A stretch of 64,000 nucleotides of DNA from Rhodospirillales bacterium (GTDB lineage Bacteria > Pseudomonadota > Alphaproteobacteria > Reyranellales > Reyranellaceae). Location of the stretch: assembly GCA_016699855.1 (NCBI GenBank), contig CP064988.1:4678501-4742500 (forward strand), given 5' to 3'. Shown one piece after another: positions 15,737-24,719 of this stretch. Numbering within the stretch: position 1 is the stretch's first letter; every line of letters starts with the position of its first letter. Under the pieces are notes generated by a model. That model worked only from the letters and a program-made list of their open reading frames with translations, did no database searches and had not been told where the DNA came from. A program made the position numbers and the translations under genes.

Positions 15737-17632
15737 ATGGCCGAGGCCGTCGAGCGGCCTATTGAAGCCTCCGCTGCGGTCGATCCAGCGGGCGCGGCCG
15801 GCGACGGGGCGGACGACCCGCCGGAACTCCGCGAGAGAGCGCGCCGGCGCGCGCTGCTCGGCGTTTTCTGGCGGCGCGCCCGCGGCTTCTGGGGAAAGGA
15901 CGGCGACCGCTTCGCCTGGTGGCTCCCGGCCGCGCTACTGGTCGTCGTCCTCCTGACGCTGCTCGCGCAGTACGGCATCAACCGCTGGAACAAGGCCATC
16001 TTCGACGCGCTCGAAAGGCGCGACCCCGGAACCGTCTATTACCTGGCGACGATCTTCGTTCCGCTGGCCGCCGCCAGCGTCGCGTTCGGCGTCGGCGCGG
16101 TCTTCCTGCGGATGGCGACGCAGCGACGCTGGCGTACCTGGCTCAACGATAACGTCGTCGACCGCTGGCTGGCCAACGGCCGCTACTATCAGCTCAACCT
16201 GGTCCAGGGCGACCACCAGAATCCGGAGCATCGGATCGCCGAGGATCTGCGTATCTCGACGGACGCGCCGGTCGATTTCGCCACCGGCGTGGTGTCGGCG
16301 ATCCTCTCGGCCGTGACGTTCATCGCGGTGCTGTGGAATATCGGCGGGGATCTGACCGTGACCGCGGTCGGCGCCACGGTGACGATCCCCGGATTCCTGG
16401 TCGTTGCCGCGGTGCTCTACGCCGCGGTCGCCAGCCTCTCGATCGCGGTGATCGGGCGTCGCTTCGTCAAGGTCTCCGAGGACAAGAACCAGGCCGAGGC
16501 CGAGTACCGCTATGCGTTGACGCGGGTGCGCGAGAACGGCGAGAGCATCGCCCTGCTGGGGGGCGAGGAGGAGGAGCGCGCCGGGCTCCACCGCCATTTC
16601 GCGACCGTGGCCAAGCGCTGGGCGCAGCTCGCGGGCCAGCACATGCGCACCACCGTGGTGTCGCAGGGCAGCGGGCTGGCGGCCGCGGTCGTGCCCGTGC
16701 TGTTGACGGCGCCCAAATACCTAGACGGCTCGATGTCGCTGGGCACCGTGATGCAGTCCGTATCGGCGTTCCTGATCGTGCAAGGGGCGTTCGGCTGGCT
16801 TGTCGACAACTACCCGCGGCTGGCCGAATGGAGCGCCTGCTCGCGCCGCATCGCGTCGCTGATGGCCTCGCTCGACTCGCTGGAGCGCGCCGAGAACGGC
16901 GAAGGTGTTGAGCGGATCCAGCGTGGCGTGATCGGCGACGCCGCCCTGCGCCTGTCCAACGTCAACGTCACGCTGGACGACGGCACCGCGGTCGTTGGCG
17001 ACACGGAGGTCCGGATCATGCCGGGCGAGCGTGTCCTGTTCGCGGGCGAGTCAGGGACCGGCAAGAGCACGCTCGTGCGCGCCATCGCCGGGTTGTGGCC
17101 GTGGGGTGGTGGCACCATCGAGATCCGCGAGGACGCGCGGCTGTTCTTGCTGCCGCAGCGCCCCTACGTGCCGACGGGCACTCTGCGCCGCGCCGCCGCC
17201 TATCCGGCGGCGGCCGACGAATGGACGACGGACGAGGTTGCGGCCGCGTTGGAGGCGACCGGCCTCGGCCATCTGGTCGAGCGGCTGGAGGAGGAGGCGC
17301 CTTGGGACCAGACGCTCTCCGGCGGCGAGCGCCAGCGCCTCGCGTTCGCCCGCCTGCTGCTGCACAAGCCCGACATCATCGTGCTCGACGAGGCGACCTC
17401 GGCGCTCGATCCCCGGAGCCAGGACACGTTGATGACGCTGATCTGCGACGAGCTGAGGGACGCGACCGTCGTGAGCGTCGGCCACCGGCCGGAGCTCGAG
17501 GCGTTCCACAGCCGCAAGATCGTCCTTGAGCGCCGCCTCGGCGGCGCGCGGCTGGCCGCCGACGTCGCCATCCGCCCGCGGTCGGGGCGGTTCTCGGCGA
17601 TCCGGTCGTGGTTCGCTCCGCGCCGCCGCTAG
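15737..17632 (+). CDS. ABC transporter with fused permease and ATPase, SbmA/YddA-like
   Basis: A 631-residue protein: a charged N-tail, then an SbmA/BacA-like membrane domain (about 50-330; YGINRWNKAIFDALERRD and NPEHRIAEDLRISTD are typical), then a nucleotide-binding domain with Walker A GESGTGKST, signature LSGGERQRLA and Walker B IIVLDEATSALD. The group includes vitamin B12 and peptide importers or exporters (BacA, YddA, Rv1819c); the cargo cannot be read here. AGGGGG precedes ATG 15737. Its stop overlaps the stop of the convergent transglutaminase pseudogene in CTAG. Confidence 0.9.
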   Translation: MAEAVERPIEASAAVDPAGAAGDGADDPPELRERARRRALLGVFWRRARGFWGKDGDRFAWWLPAALLVVVLLTLLAQYGINRWNKAIFDALERRDPGTVYYLATIFVPLAAASVAFGVGAVFLRMATQRRWRTWLNDNVVDRWLANGRYYQLNLVQGDHQNPEHRIAEDLRISTDAPVDFATGVVSAILSAVTFIAVLWNIGGDLTVTAVGATVTIPGFLVVAAVLYAAVASLSIAVIGRRFVKVSEDKNQAEAEYRYALTRVRENGESIALLGGEEEERAGLHRHFATVAKRWAQLAGQHMRTTVVSQGSGLAAAVVPVLLTAPKYLDGSMSLGTVMQSVSAFLIVQGAFGWLVDNYPRLAEWSACSRRIASLMASLDSLERAENGEGVERIQRGVIGDAALRLSNVNVTLDDGTAVVGDTEVRIMPGERVLFAGESGTGKSTLVRAIAGLWPWGGGTIEIREDARLFLLPQRPYVPTGTLRRAAAYPAAADEWTTDEVAAALEATGLGHLVERLEEEAPWDQTLSGGERQRLAFARLLLHKPDIIVLDEATSALDPRSQDTLMTLICDELRDATVVSVGHRPELEAFHSRKIVLERRLGGARLAADVAIRPRSGRFSAIRSWFAPRRR

Positions 17633-18541
17633 GACTCCGCCGCCTGGCGCGAAACGACGCTGACGTCCACCTTCAGCCCGAGGTAGTCGCCGGCGGCGCC
17701 GCTCCACCGGCCGGAGATCGGCGACGCCCGCGCCGGCGCGCGAACGATCGCGACGGGGATTAGTTCGCCGTCGGCGCGTAGCGCGTTGGTCGGGTCGAAA
17801 TGCGCCCAGCCGGCGCCGGGGGGATACACCTGCACCCACGCGTGCGTCGCGCCGCCGCCGACGGCGGCCTCGCAGCCTTCACTGCGCGTGTCGCGGGAGG
17901 CGTCGTAGATCTAGCCGCTGACGAAGCGGGCGGCGAGCCCGAGGCTGCGGGCGCCCTCCATCATCAGGTAGGCGAAGTCGCGGCAGGTGCCGGACCGGCT
18001 TTCCAGTGTCGTCTGCGGATTCCGCGTCCCGTACTCGTCGCGCGCGATGTACTCGAAGCTGTCTTTGATCGCCGCGGTCATCGCGTCCAGCACCTGCAGC
18101 GTCCTAGGCAGCGACCCCGCGCCATCCCGCGCGACCAGAATGCTCTTGGCCCATTGGTCGACCATGTGGCCGGGGGCGGGCATGTGACGTTCCTGCAGGC
18201 CCGCGAGGTCGCGGACCTCGTCGGCGGCGTCGGCGAGCGGGAGCGTCTGGGCGTGGCTGGAGACGAGATGCGCGGTGTGCGCGAAGGGAAAGCGCTCCAC
18301 ATCCAAAGTGCTGTCGATCGAGAGATCGGACGTCGGCTGGACGAAGGACACGAGCGCCACGCTGTTGCCGAACACGTCGCTACTGCCAGACGATCTCGGC
18401 CGGCGCCGGCCGCAGCGTGAGGACGGCGTCGTGCAGCTTCATCTCGTGGCTGTCGCGCGGACGCAGCATGAGGCGGTGGCGTTCGAGCGTCACCGGATTC
18501 GCGTATCTGTAGGTGGTGATGTGGCGGAGAAGGACGCGCAT
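17629..18541 (-). pseudogene. Transglutaminase-like cysteine peptidase family protein, broken
   Basis: The N-terminal bacterial transglutaminase-like domain (MRVLLRHITTYRYANPVTLE, start at 18541) is joined to the catalytic part only by a frameshift near 18,381, and a TAG at 17911-17913 replaces the Tyr expected in FVSGYIYDA. The catalytic Cys region SGTCRDFAYLMMEGARSLG, the His in ATHAWVQVYPP and the Asp in FDPTNALRADG are all still recognisable. One indel could be a sequencing error, but the extra nonsense codon supports a pseudogene. Family members are protein- or peptide-processing enzymes. Confidence 0.8.
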
Positions 18542-18827
18542 GATCACCGGGCCATGTCGGCCGTCATCGGGAAGCGACGACGCCGACCGTCGGGTCTCCC
18601 GCGGGTCGTCGTAGGAGGCCCGCCGACGTATCGCATCGCGCCGTCACGGTCGCTTCGTCCGACCGGATTGTTCCGGAGTGGGTCGGCGCCGATTGAGCGC
18701 CCGCCGCGCCAGGGGAGAGATGGGCGGCGGGCGCCGCCGAGGCGGCATACTGGAACTCCGCCACCTCGGCCGTGGGTGACGTCGCGGGAGCGGTGAGGAT
18801 GCCCGCGCCGGCCGGTCAAGCCGTTCG
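18542..18827. other. Stretch without a recognisable gene
   Basis: No frame here keeps coding bias or shows a recognised domain, and no EcfG-type promoter was seen. It separates the broken transglutaminase gene from the lipoprotein gene. Confidence 0.5.
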
Positions 18828-19151
18828 TTAGCCCGGGCGTCGGTAGTCGACCTCGCGCTGCACGCAGCGCTCGTACCGCTCGGAGCCACGCGCCAGGCCG
18901 TAGGTCTGGCAGGCCTCCTGCGCGTCGGCCACGATCCGCTGGTCGCCATAGGTCGGCGCCATACGACCGCGTCGCCGCGCGTCGGCCTCGCGCATCGCGC
19001 ACTGCCGGTACTCCGGCGTGCCGACCATGAATCCATAGGCCACGCAGACGTCGTCGCCCCGCGGGGCGACGACCGTGCGTGTCTCGTAGGCGGTGCAGGC
19101 CGCCGTGGCGAGCCCGAGGACGAGCGCGATGGCGCCCAGTCGCATCGACAT
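18828..19151 (-). CDS. Small lipoprotein
   Basis: A 107-residue precursor. The signal peptide MRLGAIALVLGLATAAC ends in a lipobox-like ATAAC (Cys about 19). The mature part contains two repeats of one theme: CVAYGFMVGTPEYRQCAMRE and CQTYGLARGSERYERCVQRE, each with Cys pairs spaced about 15 residues, so it is probably disulfide-linked in the envelope. TTGGAGG precedes the ATG, and an exact EcfG-type promoter is 45 bases upstream. No family name known to me. Confidence 0.8.
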   Translation of the reverse strand: MSMRLGAIALVLGLATAACTAYETRTVVAPRGDDVCVAYGFMVGTPEYRQCAMREADARRRGRMAPTYGDQRIVADAQEACQTYGLARGSERYERCVQREVDYRRPG

Positions 19152-19195
19152 TGTTGCCTCCAAAAGATTCCGGGAGATCACGTTCCCGTGGTCGG

Positions 19196-19220
19196 AACGC
19201 CCGGAGGGTTCTGTGGTTCC
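19196..19220 (-). promoter_or_regulatory. EcfG-type (general stress) promoter
   Basis: On the - strand exact GGAAC (19220-19216), 16-base spacer, CGTT (19199-19196), 45 bases before the lipoprotein ATG at 19151. Confidence 0.85.
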
Positions 19221-19252
19221 CGGGCCGCGGTCGCGGCGCTCGAACAGCGGCG

Positions 19253-19706
19253 TCAGCGGCCGGCGGCGAGATGCCGCTTGATGTCCGGGAGCGTGTGGCC
19301 GTTGAGGTCCTTGTCGGTCTGGTCGACGACCGTGGCGCTCGGATCGCGGGAGAACGACCGGCGCGGTTCCGCCAGAGCCCGTTGGTACCACGACGACGAG
19401 GCGCGCAAGCGATCCGTAACGCCTGCCGCCTTCCAGCGCGTGCGCGGCATCGCGAACGGATTTGCGCTCCGTGAGATCGCGCCAGTCCGTCTGAGCGACG
19501 GAGGAGCGCGCGCCCATCGCCGGGTCCATGGCGCGTCCCGCGCGATCCGTGCCTTGGTCAGAAGTGCCGCGATTGCCTGCCTGCCACAGGCCGTGAACGA
19601 ACACGAGCGAGACGCGCTCCGCGTCCGGGGCGTTGCGCAACGTCAACGCCTTGCGGCGGTCGCGGACGAGCACCCTGGTGCCGGAGGGGACGCACAGCGC
19701 ATCCAT
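19253..19706 (-). pseudogene. Host attachment protein family (PF18856-like), frameshifted
   Basis: The first part from ATG 19706 shows GTRVLVRDRRKALTLRN and the family hallmark QGTDRAGRAMDP, followed by SSVAQTDWRDLTER; the end, in another frame, shows VVDQTDKDLNGHTLPDIKRH. Both are typical of the small 'required for attachment to host cells' family widespread in alphaproteobacteria and usually about 150 residues. A single-base shift near 19,380 separates them. Either an inactivating mutation or a sequencing error; everything else is intact. Family function is poorly defined. Confidence 0.75.
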
Positions 19707-19740
19707 ATCGTTCCATCCTCCGGCCGCGCGGGGTTCGGAG

Positions 19741-20001
19741 TTAGCGCCGCCCCGCGAGGATGCCGCCGCATACGGCGCCAAGCGTATAGACGGCGCCGAT
19801 CGCCACGCAGGCGACGACCGGGCCATGCGCCGCGGCGATCCCGAGGTACGCCGCGGCGGTCAGGAAGCCGGCTCCGACCGCGCTCAGCGCGCCGACCGCG
19901 ACGAGCAGGTAGAAACGTGCGACCGCGCGGCGGACGAGGACTGCCGCGATGGCGACGCCGCTCAACGCCGTCGAGCGGGCCATCGCGGCGAGGATCGACA
20001 C
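19741..20001 (-). CDS. Small membrane protein, phage-holin/YqjE-like
   Basis: An 86-residue protein started at GTG 20001 with TAAGGG close upstream, at the end of the preceding gene. Two hydrophobic segments (FYLLVAVGALSAVGAGFLTA and VVACVAIGAVYTLGAVCGGI) follow a short amphipathic N-terminus. Its place directly after a YqjD/DUF883 gene matches the YqjD-YqjE operon of enterobacteria and the 'phage holin family' genes of alphaproteobacteria. Shares the EcfG-type promoter at 20439-20463. Confidence 0.7.
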   Translation of the reverse strand: MSILAAMARSTALSGVAIAAVLVRRAVARFYLLVAVGALSAVGAGFLTAAAYLGIAAAHGPVVACVAIGAVYTLGAVCGGILAGRR

Positions 20002-20011
20002 GGCGCCGCCC

Positions 20012-20377
20012 TTATCGGCGGTGCAGGCACAACGCAACGAGCGCGCCCAGGCCGGCCGCGACCGTGATCGCGATCAGCGGACGTTCGACCACGCTTTCCT
20101 CGAGCTTCCGGGCGCCGGCGTAGGCGGTGTCCCTGCTTCGCTCGTAGGCGGCGACGGCGGTGTCGGAGACCGCATCCCGCGCCGAGTGCGCCACGTCGTC
20201 GACCACGCCTGTCGCGTAGGCCAGCAGTTCGCGGCCGCGGTCGACGATGTTCGACGCCTTGTCGCCACCCTCCTTGGCGGTGGCCTCGATTGTCGCGGCG
20301 AGCTGCGCGAGCTGCTTCTTCATCGCGGCGACCTCGCGCGAGAAATCCTTCGCCAGGGCGGCGTCACGGCTTGCCAT
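20012..20377 (-). CDS. YqjD/ElaB-like (DUF883) membrane-anchored protein
   Basis: A 121-residue protein with a long amphipathic helix (EVAAMKKQLAQLAATIEATA) with a glycine-poor, Asp/Ala-rich middle and a C-terminal transmembrane anchor after the typical motif VERPLIAITVAAGLGALVAL. DUF883 proteins such as YqjD tether to the inner membrane and bind resting ribosomes in stationary phase in E. coli. GGGAG precedes the ATG at 20377, and an exact EcfG-type promoter lies 62 bases upstream. A holin-like gene follows in the operon. Confidence 0.85.
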   Translation of the reverse strand: MASRDAALAKDFSREVAAMKKQLAQLAATIEATAKEGGDKASNIVDRGRELLAYATGVVDDVAHSARDAVSDTAVAAYERSRDTAYAGARKLEESVVERPLIAITVAAGLGALVALCLHRR

Positions 20378-20438
20378 ATCGGTCTCCCGCAAAACTGACA
20401 CATGCGCCGTTCCCGGAAGCGGGTGGCGTCGGGTCGTT

Positions 20439-20463
20439 AACGCGGGCGCGGGGCGAATGTTCC
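20439..20463 (-). promoter_or_regulatory. EcfG-type (general stress) promoter
   Basis: On the - strand exact GGAAC (20463-20459), 16-base spacer, CGTT (20442-20439), 62 bases before the DUF883 gene. Confidence 0.85.
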
Positions 20464-20498
20464 GTCCGCGACGGGTGCTGGCCGGTCGGCGTCTGCCG

Positions 20499-22286
20499 TC
20501 ACCTCATGGTGGGTTTCGCGCCTTCCGTGAAAACGCATCGCGGCGCGCCCTCGCCGGACACCGCCGCGTGGCGCGACCAGCGCCAGAGCGGCTCCCAGTA
20601 GGTCCGCCGCAACGTGGCCGCGGCGGCGCGGTCGTCGACGATGTAGCCGAACTCCTGCAGGTCGACGGGGTAGAAATTGTCCGAGCCGATGTAGAAGGCG
20701 CGGTCGTCGATCATCCAGAATTTCGAATGGTTGCCGATCGGCCGGCTTCCGGGCCAGGTGGCGTCCGGGCCGAAGCGGAACGGCGCCAGGTGCAGCCGCT
20801 TGCAGAGCAGCGCGTCGAGCTCCGCGTCGGACAGGGTGGCGCGGCCCCGCGCCACCTGGCGGATCTTGCGCCCGATCGTCTCGATCGCCACACCGTTGCT
20901 GTAGCTCGACCCGCTGAGACCCGTCGCTCCCAGGTTGGAGAGGACGATGTGGACGTCGCCGCCGGTCAGCAGGAAGTCGGCGAGCCGTTCCAGCGTGCTC
21001 TCGGGATAGAGCGGATCGAGACGGCCGAGGGTGAACGCGATATCCTGGTGCACGATGACGATCGAGCGCCGGGCGGCACCGAGCATGAGGTCCCGCGCCA
21101 AATCGCTCTGGTTGGCGAACTCCGCCGTGATGCCCGACGCGAGCCGGCCGACCGCCATGACCGGGACCCCGCCGGCGGCCAATGGCGATGGCAGGGGCAG
21201 CCGCGCGACGCAGCCGGTTCCGAATTTCTCGTCCCCTCCGGTGTGGCTGAGTGCCTGGACCGCGGCGTCGCGGCCGACGCGCGCGCACACGAATCCCCAT
21301 AGCGCGTCAGCGAACCGGCTGGCGTCGGCCGCCGCCGGCCCGCGAAGCTCCATCGACAGGTCGTGTACCGGCGTCTCGATCAGATAGTCGCGCGACCAGA
21401 GATTATGACCGCCGACGAGGGCGGCGCGACCGTCGACCGCGACGATCTTGGAGTGGTTCCAGCTGAAGCTGGCGCACTCCCCGCCGCCGGTGCACGACCG
21501 CATCGCCGCCACGTGGACGGTCAATCGCGACCCCGGCACGGCCCGGGCGTCACGTACCAGCTCGGTCGCCAGCGCCGTCGCGTTGGTACCGCCCTCGAGC
21601 GGGTACTGCCCGACCAGCACGCGCACGGTCACGGGCCGACCGCCCCGCGCCAGCGTCGTGAGTCCGTTGCGCAACGCCGCGAGGAAGCGGCCATCCGGCG
21701 GCGGCTGCAAGGCCGTGATGTCGACCACGCTCCGGGCCTGGACGACGAGCTTGTACAGCCGGTCGATCACGGCGTCGGAATGTCCGACGCAGACCCGCCT
21801 GTCGGCGCGGCCGGGTCCGACGGCGGCGAGCGGACGGCAGGTCGCCCCGCCACCGCAATCCGCGTCGGACCGGCACGCCGGTAGCGCGACGTCGGTGACA
21901 CACCCTTCGCAGCGCAACGGAAACACCGGAAGGTCCGCGGCGCTCCGGTTCCACCGGTCGGGCGTCTGCACGACCCAGTCCCGGCCGAGCGCGTTCGCGC
22001 GAGTCAGCGCATAGGTGACGCCGCGGTACCGCTTGTCCGGATCGGTCTTGGCGAGTTCGGCCATCAGCTGGTCCAGGAGCGGCGTGGGCCGGCGTTGATC
22101 GAGCTGCTGGACGTCGTGCGACTTTATGACCGCTGTCAGCGGCGTGCCGGCGTTGAGGGTTCCGTAGACGCGTTCCGCCTCGCTCTCTGGAACCGCGGTC
22201 CCGGGCGGCCGCATGGAGCACGCCGCCAATGCCGCACCGAGCGCCAGCGTCGTCACGACTGTGGGCATCATCCGCAGGGGACGCAT
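20499..22286 (-). CDS. Phospholipase D-family lipoprotein
   Basis: A 595-residue precursor with signal peptide and lipobox ALAACS (Cys near 23). Two HKD motifs mark the two halves of a PLD catalytic site: SWNHSKIVAVDG near 280 and IGNHSKFWMIDD near 520, each followed by GG/GS and N. A cysteine-rich insert (LRCEGCVTDVALPACRSDAD) precedes the first half. PLD proteins cleave phosphodiesters in phospholipids or nucleic acids; as an envelope lipoprotein a phospholipid substrate is more likely. GGAGAAG precedes the ATG. It follows egtD by 36 bases and may be part of that operon. Confidence 0.88.
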   Translation of the reverse strand: MRPLRMMPTVVTTLALGAALAACSMRPPGTAVPESEAERVYGTLNAGTPLTAVIKSHDVQQLDQRRPTPLLDQLMAELAKTDPDKRYRGVTYALTRANALGRDWVVQTPDRWNRSAADLPVFPLRCEGCVTDVALPACRSDADCGGGATCRPLAAVGPGRADRRVCVGHSDAVIDRLYKLVVQARSVVDITALQPPPDGRFLAALRNGLTTLARGGRPVTVRVLVGQYPLEGGTNATALATELVRDARAVPGSRLTVHVAAMRSCTGGGECASFSWNHSKIVAVDGRAALVGGHNLWSRDYLIETPVHDLSMELRGPAAADASRFADALWGFVCARVGRDAAVQALSHTGGDEKFGTGCVARLPLPSPLAAGGVPVMAVGRLASGITAEFANQSDLARDLMLGAARRSIVIVHQDIAFTLGRLDPLYPESTLERLADFLLTGGDVHIVLSNLGATGLSGSSYSNGVAIETIGRKIRQVARGRATLSDAELDALLCKRLHLAPFRFGPDATWPGSRPIGNHSKFWMIDDRAFYIGSDNFYPVDLQEFGYIVDDRAAAATLRRTYWEPLWRWSRHAAVSGEGAPRCVFTEGAKPTMR

Positions 22287-22322
22287 CGCTTCTCCGTCTG
22301 CGTGGAGGTCTCCCACTCGGGT

Positions 22323-23288
22323 CTAGGACCGGATCGAAACGAGGTGGTGGACGGCGAACAGGCGGTCGGGGTCGGTCCACGTCCGCCACGGCTCGAATCC
22401 GGTGCCGTCGACCAGCGCCTCGAATTCGGCGGCGCCGTACTTGTACGAGTACTCGGTGTGCACGCGCTCGCCCTCGGCGAAGGTGAAGGTCCGGCCCGCG
22501 ACGGTCACCGTCTGCGGTCGTCGGCTACGGAAGTAGATCTCTATCCGGCCGCGCGCGGCGTCGTAGGACGCCTCGTGGGAGAACGCCGAGAGGTCGAAGT
22601 TGGCGTCGAGCTCGCGGTTCATGCGTCGCAGCAGGTTCAACGTGAACGCGGCCGTGACGCCGGCGCTGTCGTTGTAGGCCGCGTGCAGCGCGGCGGTATC
22701 CTTCTTGGTGTCGACCCCGACGACGAGGGCGCCGTCGTCGCCCAGCAGCCGGCGGGCGCGCCGCAGGAACGACCGGGCCTCCTCCGGCGTCAAGTTGCCG
22801 ATCGTGGAGCCGGGGAAGAAGCCGAGCGCGGGGCGCGCGATCCGCGCCAGCGATTCCAGTGCCATGTAGTCGGCGCAGATCGGATCGACGACGAGCCGCG
22901 GGTAGTCGCGCCTCAACCGTTGGGCCGAGGTGTCGAGATGCTCTCGTGAAACGTCGATCGGCGCGTAGCCGCGCAGACCGCGCAGGGCGTCGAGCAGCAG
23001 GCGCGTCTTGACGCTCGAACCGCTTCCGAATTCGACGAGCGTGCGCGTGGACGCCGCGAGCGCCGCGATCTCCGGCGCCGCGGTACGCAGGATCGCCGCC
23101 TCGCTGCGTGTCAGGTAGTACTCCGGTAGATCGCAGATGGCGTCGAACAGCGCCGAGCCGCGGGCGTCGTAGAGGAATTTCGCCGGAATCGCGCGTGGCG
23201 CGGCGCCGAGGCCAGCCAACACGGCGCGCTCGAACTCGGCGTGGTCCTCGTCGGCGACGGTCTCCATCGCGTGGACGGAAAGGTTCAT
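22323..23288 (-). CDS. egtD: L-histidine N(alpha)-methyltransferase EgtD
   Basis: A 321-residue SAM-dependent methyltransferase that makes hercynine from histidine, the first step of ergothioneine synthesis. The family residues can be seen: KFLYDARGSALFDAI and LPEYYLTRSE at the N-terminus, the SAM loop VEFGSGSSVKTRLLLDAL, the substrate Asn in GSTIGNLTPEEA, and the histidine-binding VHTEYSYKY near the end. Its ATG overlaps the egtB stop by four bases (ATGA), so the pair is translationally coupled. Full length. Confidence 0.95.
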   Translation of the reverse strand: MNLSVHAMETVADEDHAEFERAVLAGLGAAPRAIPAKFLYDARGSALFDAICDLPEYYLTRSEAAILRTAAPEIAALAASTRTLVEFGSGSSVKTRLLLDALRGLRGYAPIDVSREHLDTSAQRLRRDYPRLVVDPICADYMALESLARIARPALGFFPGSTIGNLTPEEARSFLRRARRLLGDDGALVVGVDTKKDTAALHAAYNDSAGVTAAFTLNLLRRMNRELDANFDLSAFSHEASYDAARGRIEIYFRSRRPQTVTVAGRTFTFAEGERVHTEYSYKYGAAEFEALVDGTGFEPWRTWTDPDRLFAVHHLVSIRS

Positions 23289-24550
23289 GAGGCGTCCTCG
23301 GCCAGTCGGACGCCGCCGAACATCCAGCGGGCATCGGGTGGGAAGAAGTTCCGGTACGTCGTCCTGACATGGTCGGGCGGCGTCGCCGCGCAACCGCCGC
23401 GCAGGACCATCTGGTTGGCCATGAACTTGCCATTGTACTCGCCGATGGCGCCCGGCGGTTCGTGGTAGCCGGGATAGGCGACGTAGGGGCTGGCGGTCCA
23501 TTCCCACACGTCGCCGATCATCTGGGCGAGGCCGGCATGGGTGGCCGGCGCGGGATGGAAGGCGCCGCTGTCGGCCGTGTTGCCGCGTAGGGCGGCGACG
23601 GCGGCCGCGATCTCCCACTCGGCCTCGCGCGGCAGACGCTTGCCGGCCCATTTGGCGAACGCCGCCGCCTCGTAGAAGCTCACGTGGCAGACCGGCTCGT
23701 CCAGCCGCATCGGCCGGAGGCCGCCCAGCGTGAAGACGCTCCAACTACCTGCGGACCGTTCCCAGTAGAGAGGCGCGTTCCAACCCCGCTCATGGGCGAG
23801 CGCCCAGCCGGCGGATAGCCAGAATTCAGGCCGCCGGTAGCCGCCATCCTCGACGAAAGCGAGATACTCGCCGCACGTGGTCGGCCGCGACGCCAGCGCG
23901 AATGGCTCGAGCCAGACGCGGTGGCGCGGCCCCTCGTTGTCGAACGCGAAGCCGTCGCCACCGTGTCCGATCTCGACCAGACCGCCGTCGAACCGCTTCC
24001 ACTCCAGCGGCGTCGCCGCCTGCGGCGGCACCGCGGCCGGCCGATGGTAAGCGGGCCGCAGAGGGTTCACGGACAGCACGTGCTTGATGTCCATCAGCAA
24101 CAGTTCCTGGTGCTGCTGCTCGTGGTGGAGGCCGAGCTCGACAACGCCGGCGAGCGGCGCCGGCGGATCCCCGGGCCCGTCGAGCGCCTTGACCATCGCG
24201 TCGGTGACGTGCTGGCGGTAGGCGAGGATCTCCGCCACGCCGGGGCGTGAGAGGAGGCCGCGCTGAGGGCGGGGATGCCGCGCGCCGACCGCCTCGTAGT
24301 AGGAGTTGAACAGGTAGTCATAGGCCGGATCGAACGGCCGGTAGCCGGCCGCCAGCGGCTTCAACGCGAAGGTCTCGAAGAACCAGGTGGTGTGCGCGAG
24401 ATGCCACTTCGTCGGGCTGACATCCGGCATCGACTGGATCGTCTGGTCCTCGGCGGAAAGGCGCGCCGCCAGCGCCTCGGTGGACGCGCGGATCGACAGG
24501 AATCGTTCCACGCCCCGCAAGGGCGCCGCGTTCGGGGACCGGTTGGACAC
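23285..24550 (-). CDS. egtB: Ergothioneine biosynthesis sulfoxide synthase EgtB
   Basis: A 421-residue non-haem iron enzyme joining sulfur to hercynine. The N-terminal DinB-like domain carries the iron histidines in HLAHTTWFFETF (His 53) and HHEQQHQELL (His 143 and 147, the HX3HXE motif). The C-terminal FGE-sulfatase domain runs from about 195 (WKRFDGGLVEIGHGGDGFAF to VWEWTASPY and RGGC near the end). Starts at GTG 24550 with GCGGAGG upstream; an exact EcfG-type promoter lies 30 bases further up. No egtC or egtE is in the window; many proteobacteria use only egtB and egtD plus general lyases. Confidence 0.95.
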   Translation of the reverse strand: MSNRSPNAAPLRGVERFLSIRASTEALAARLSAEDQTIQSMPDVSPTKWHLAHTTWFFETFALKPLAAGYRPFDPAYDYLFNSYYEAVGARHPRPQRGLLSRPGVAEILAYRQHVTDAMVKALDGPGDPPAPLAGVVELGLHHEQQHQELLLMDIKHVLSVNPLRPAYHRPAAVPPQAATPLEWKRFDGGLVEIGHGGDGFAFDNEGPRHRVWLEPFALASRPTTCGEYLAFVEDGGYRRPEFWLSAGWALAHERGWNAPLYWERSAGSWSVFTLGGLRPMRLDEPVCHVSFYEAAAFAKWAGKRLPREAEWEIAAAVAALRGNTADSGAFHPAPATHAGLAQMIGDVWEWTASPYVAYPGYHEPPGAIGEYNGKFMANQMVLRGGCAATPPDHVRTTYRNFFPPDARWMFGGVRLAEDAS

Positions 24551-24579
24551 GTCGCCTCCGCCATAGCAGCGATGTCGCT

Positions 24580-24605
24580 AACGCCGCGTCACGATAGCCG
24601 GTTCC
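24580..24605 (-). promoter_or_regulatory. EcfG-type promoter of the ergothioneine operon
   Basis: On the - strand exact GGAAC (24605-24601), 17-base spacer, CGTT (24583-24580), 30 bases before the egtB GTG. It places ergothioneine synthesis under general stress control. Confidence 0.85.
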
Positions 24606-24719
24606 TCGGCGTCCGTCGCGCCCGCCGCAGCGACGAGATGGCATCCCCCGGGTTGCGCCGGCTTACCGCATCGGCGCAAATGCTTGCTCGCTCGCTCGGA
24701 CGAGCCGAGGTGGAGGACC

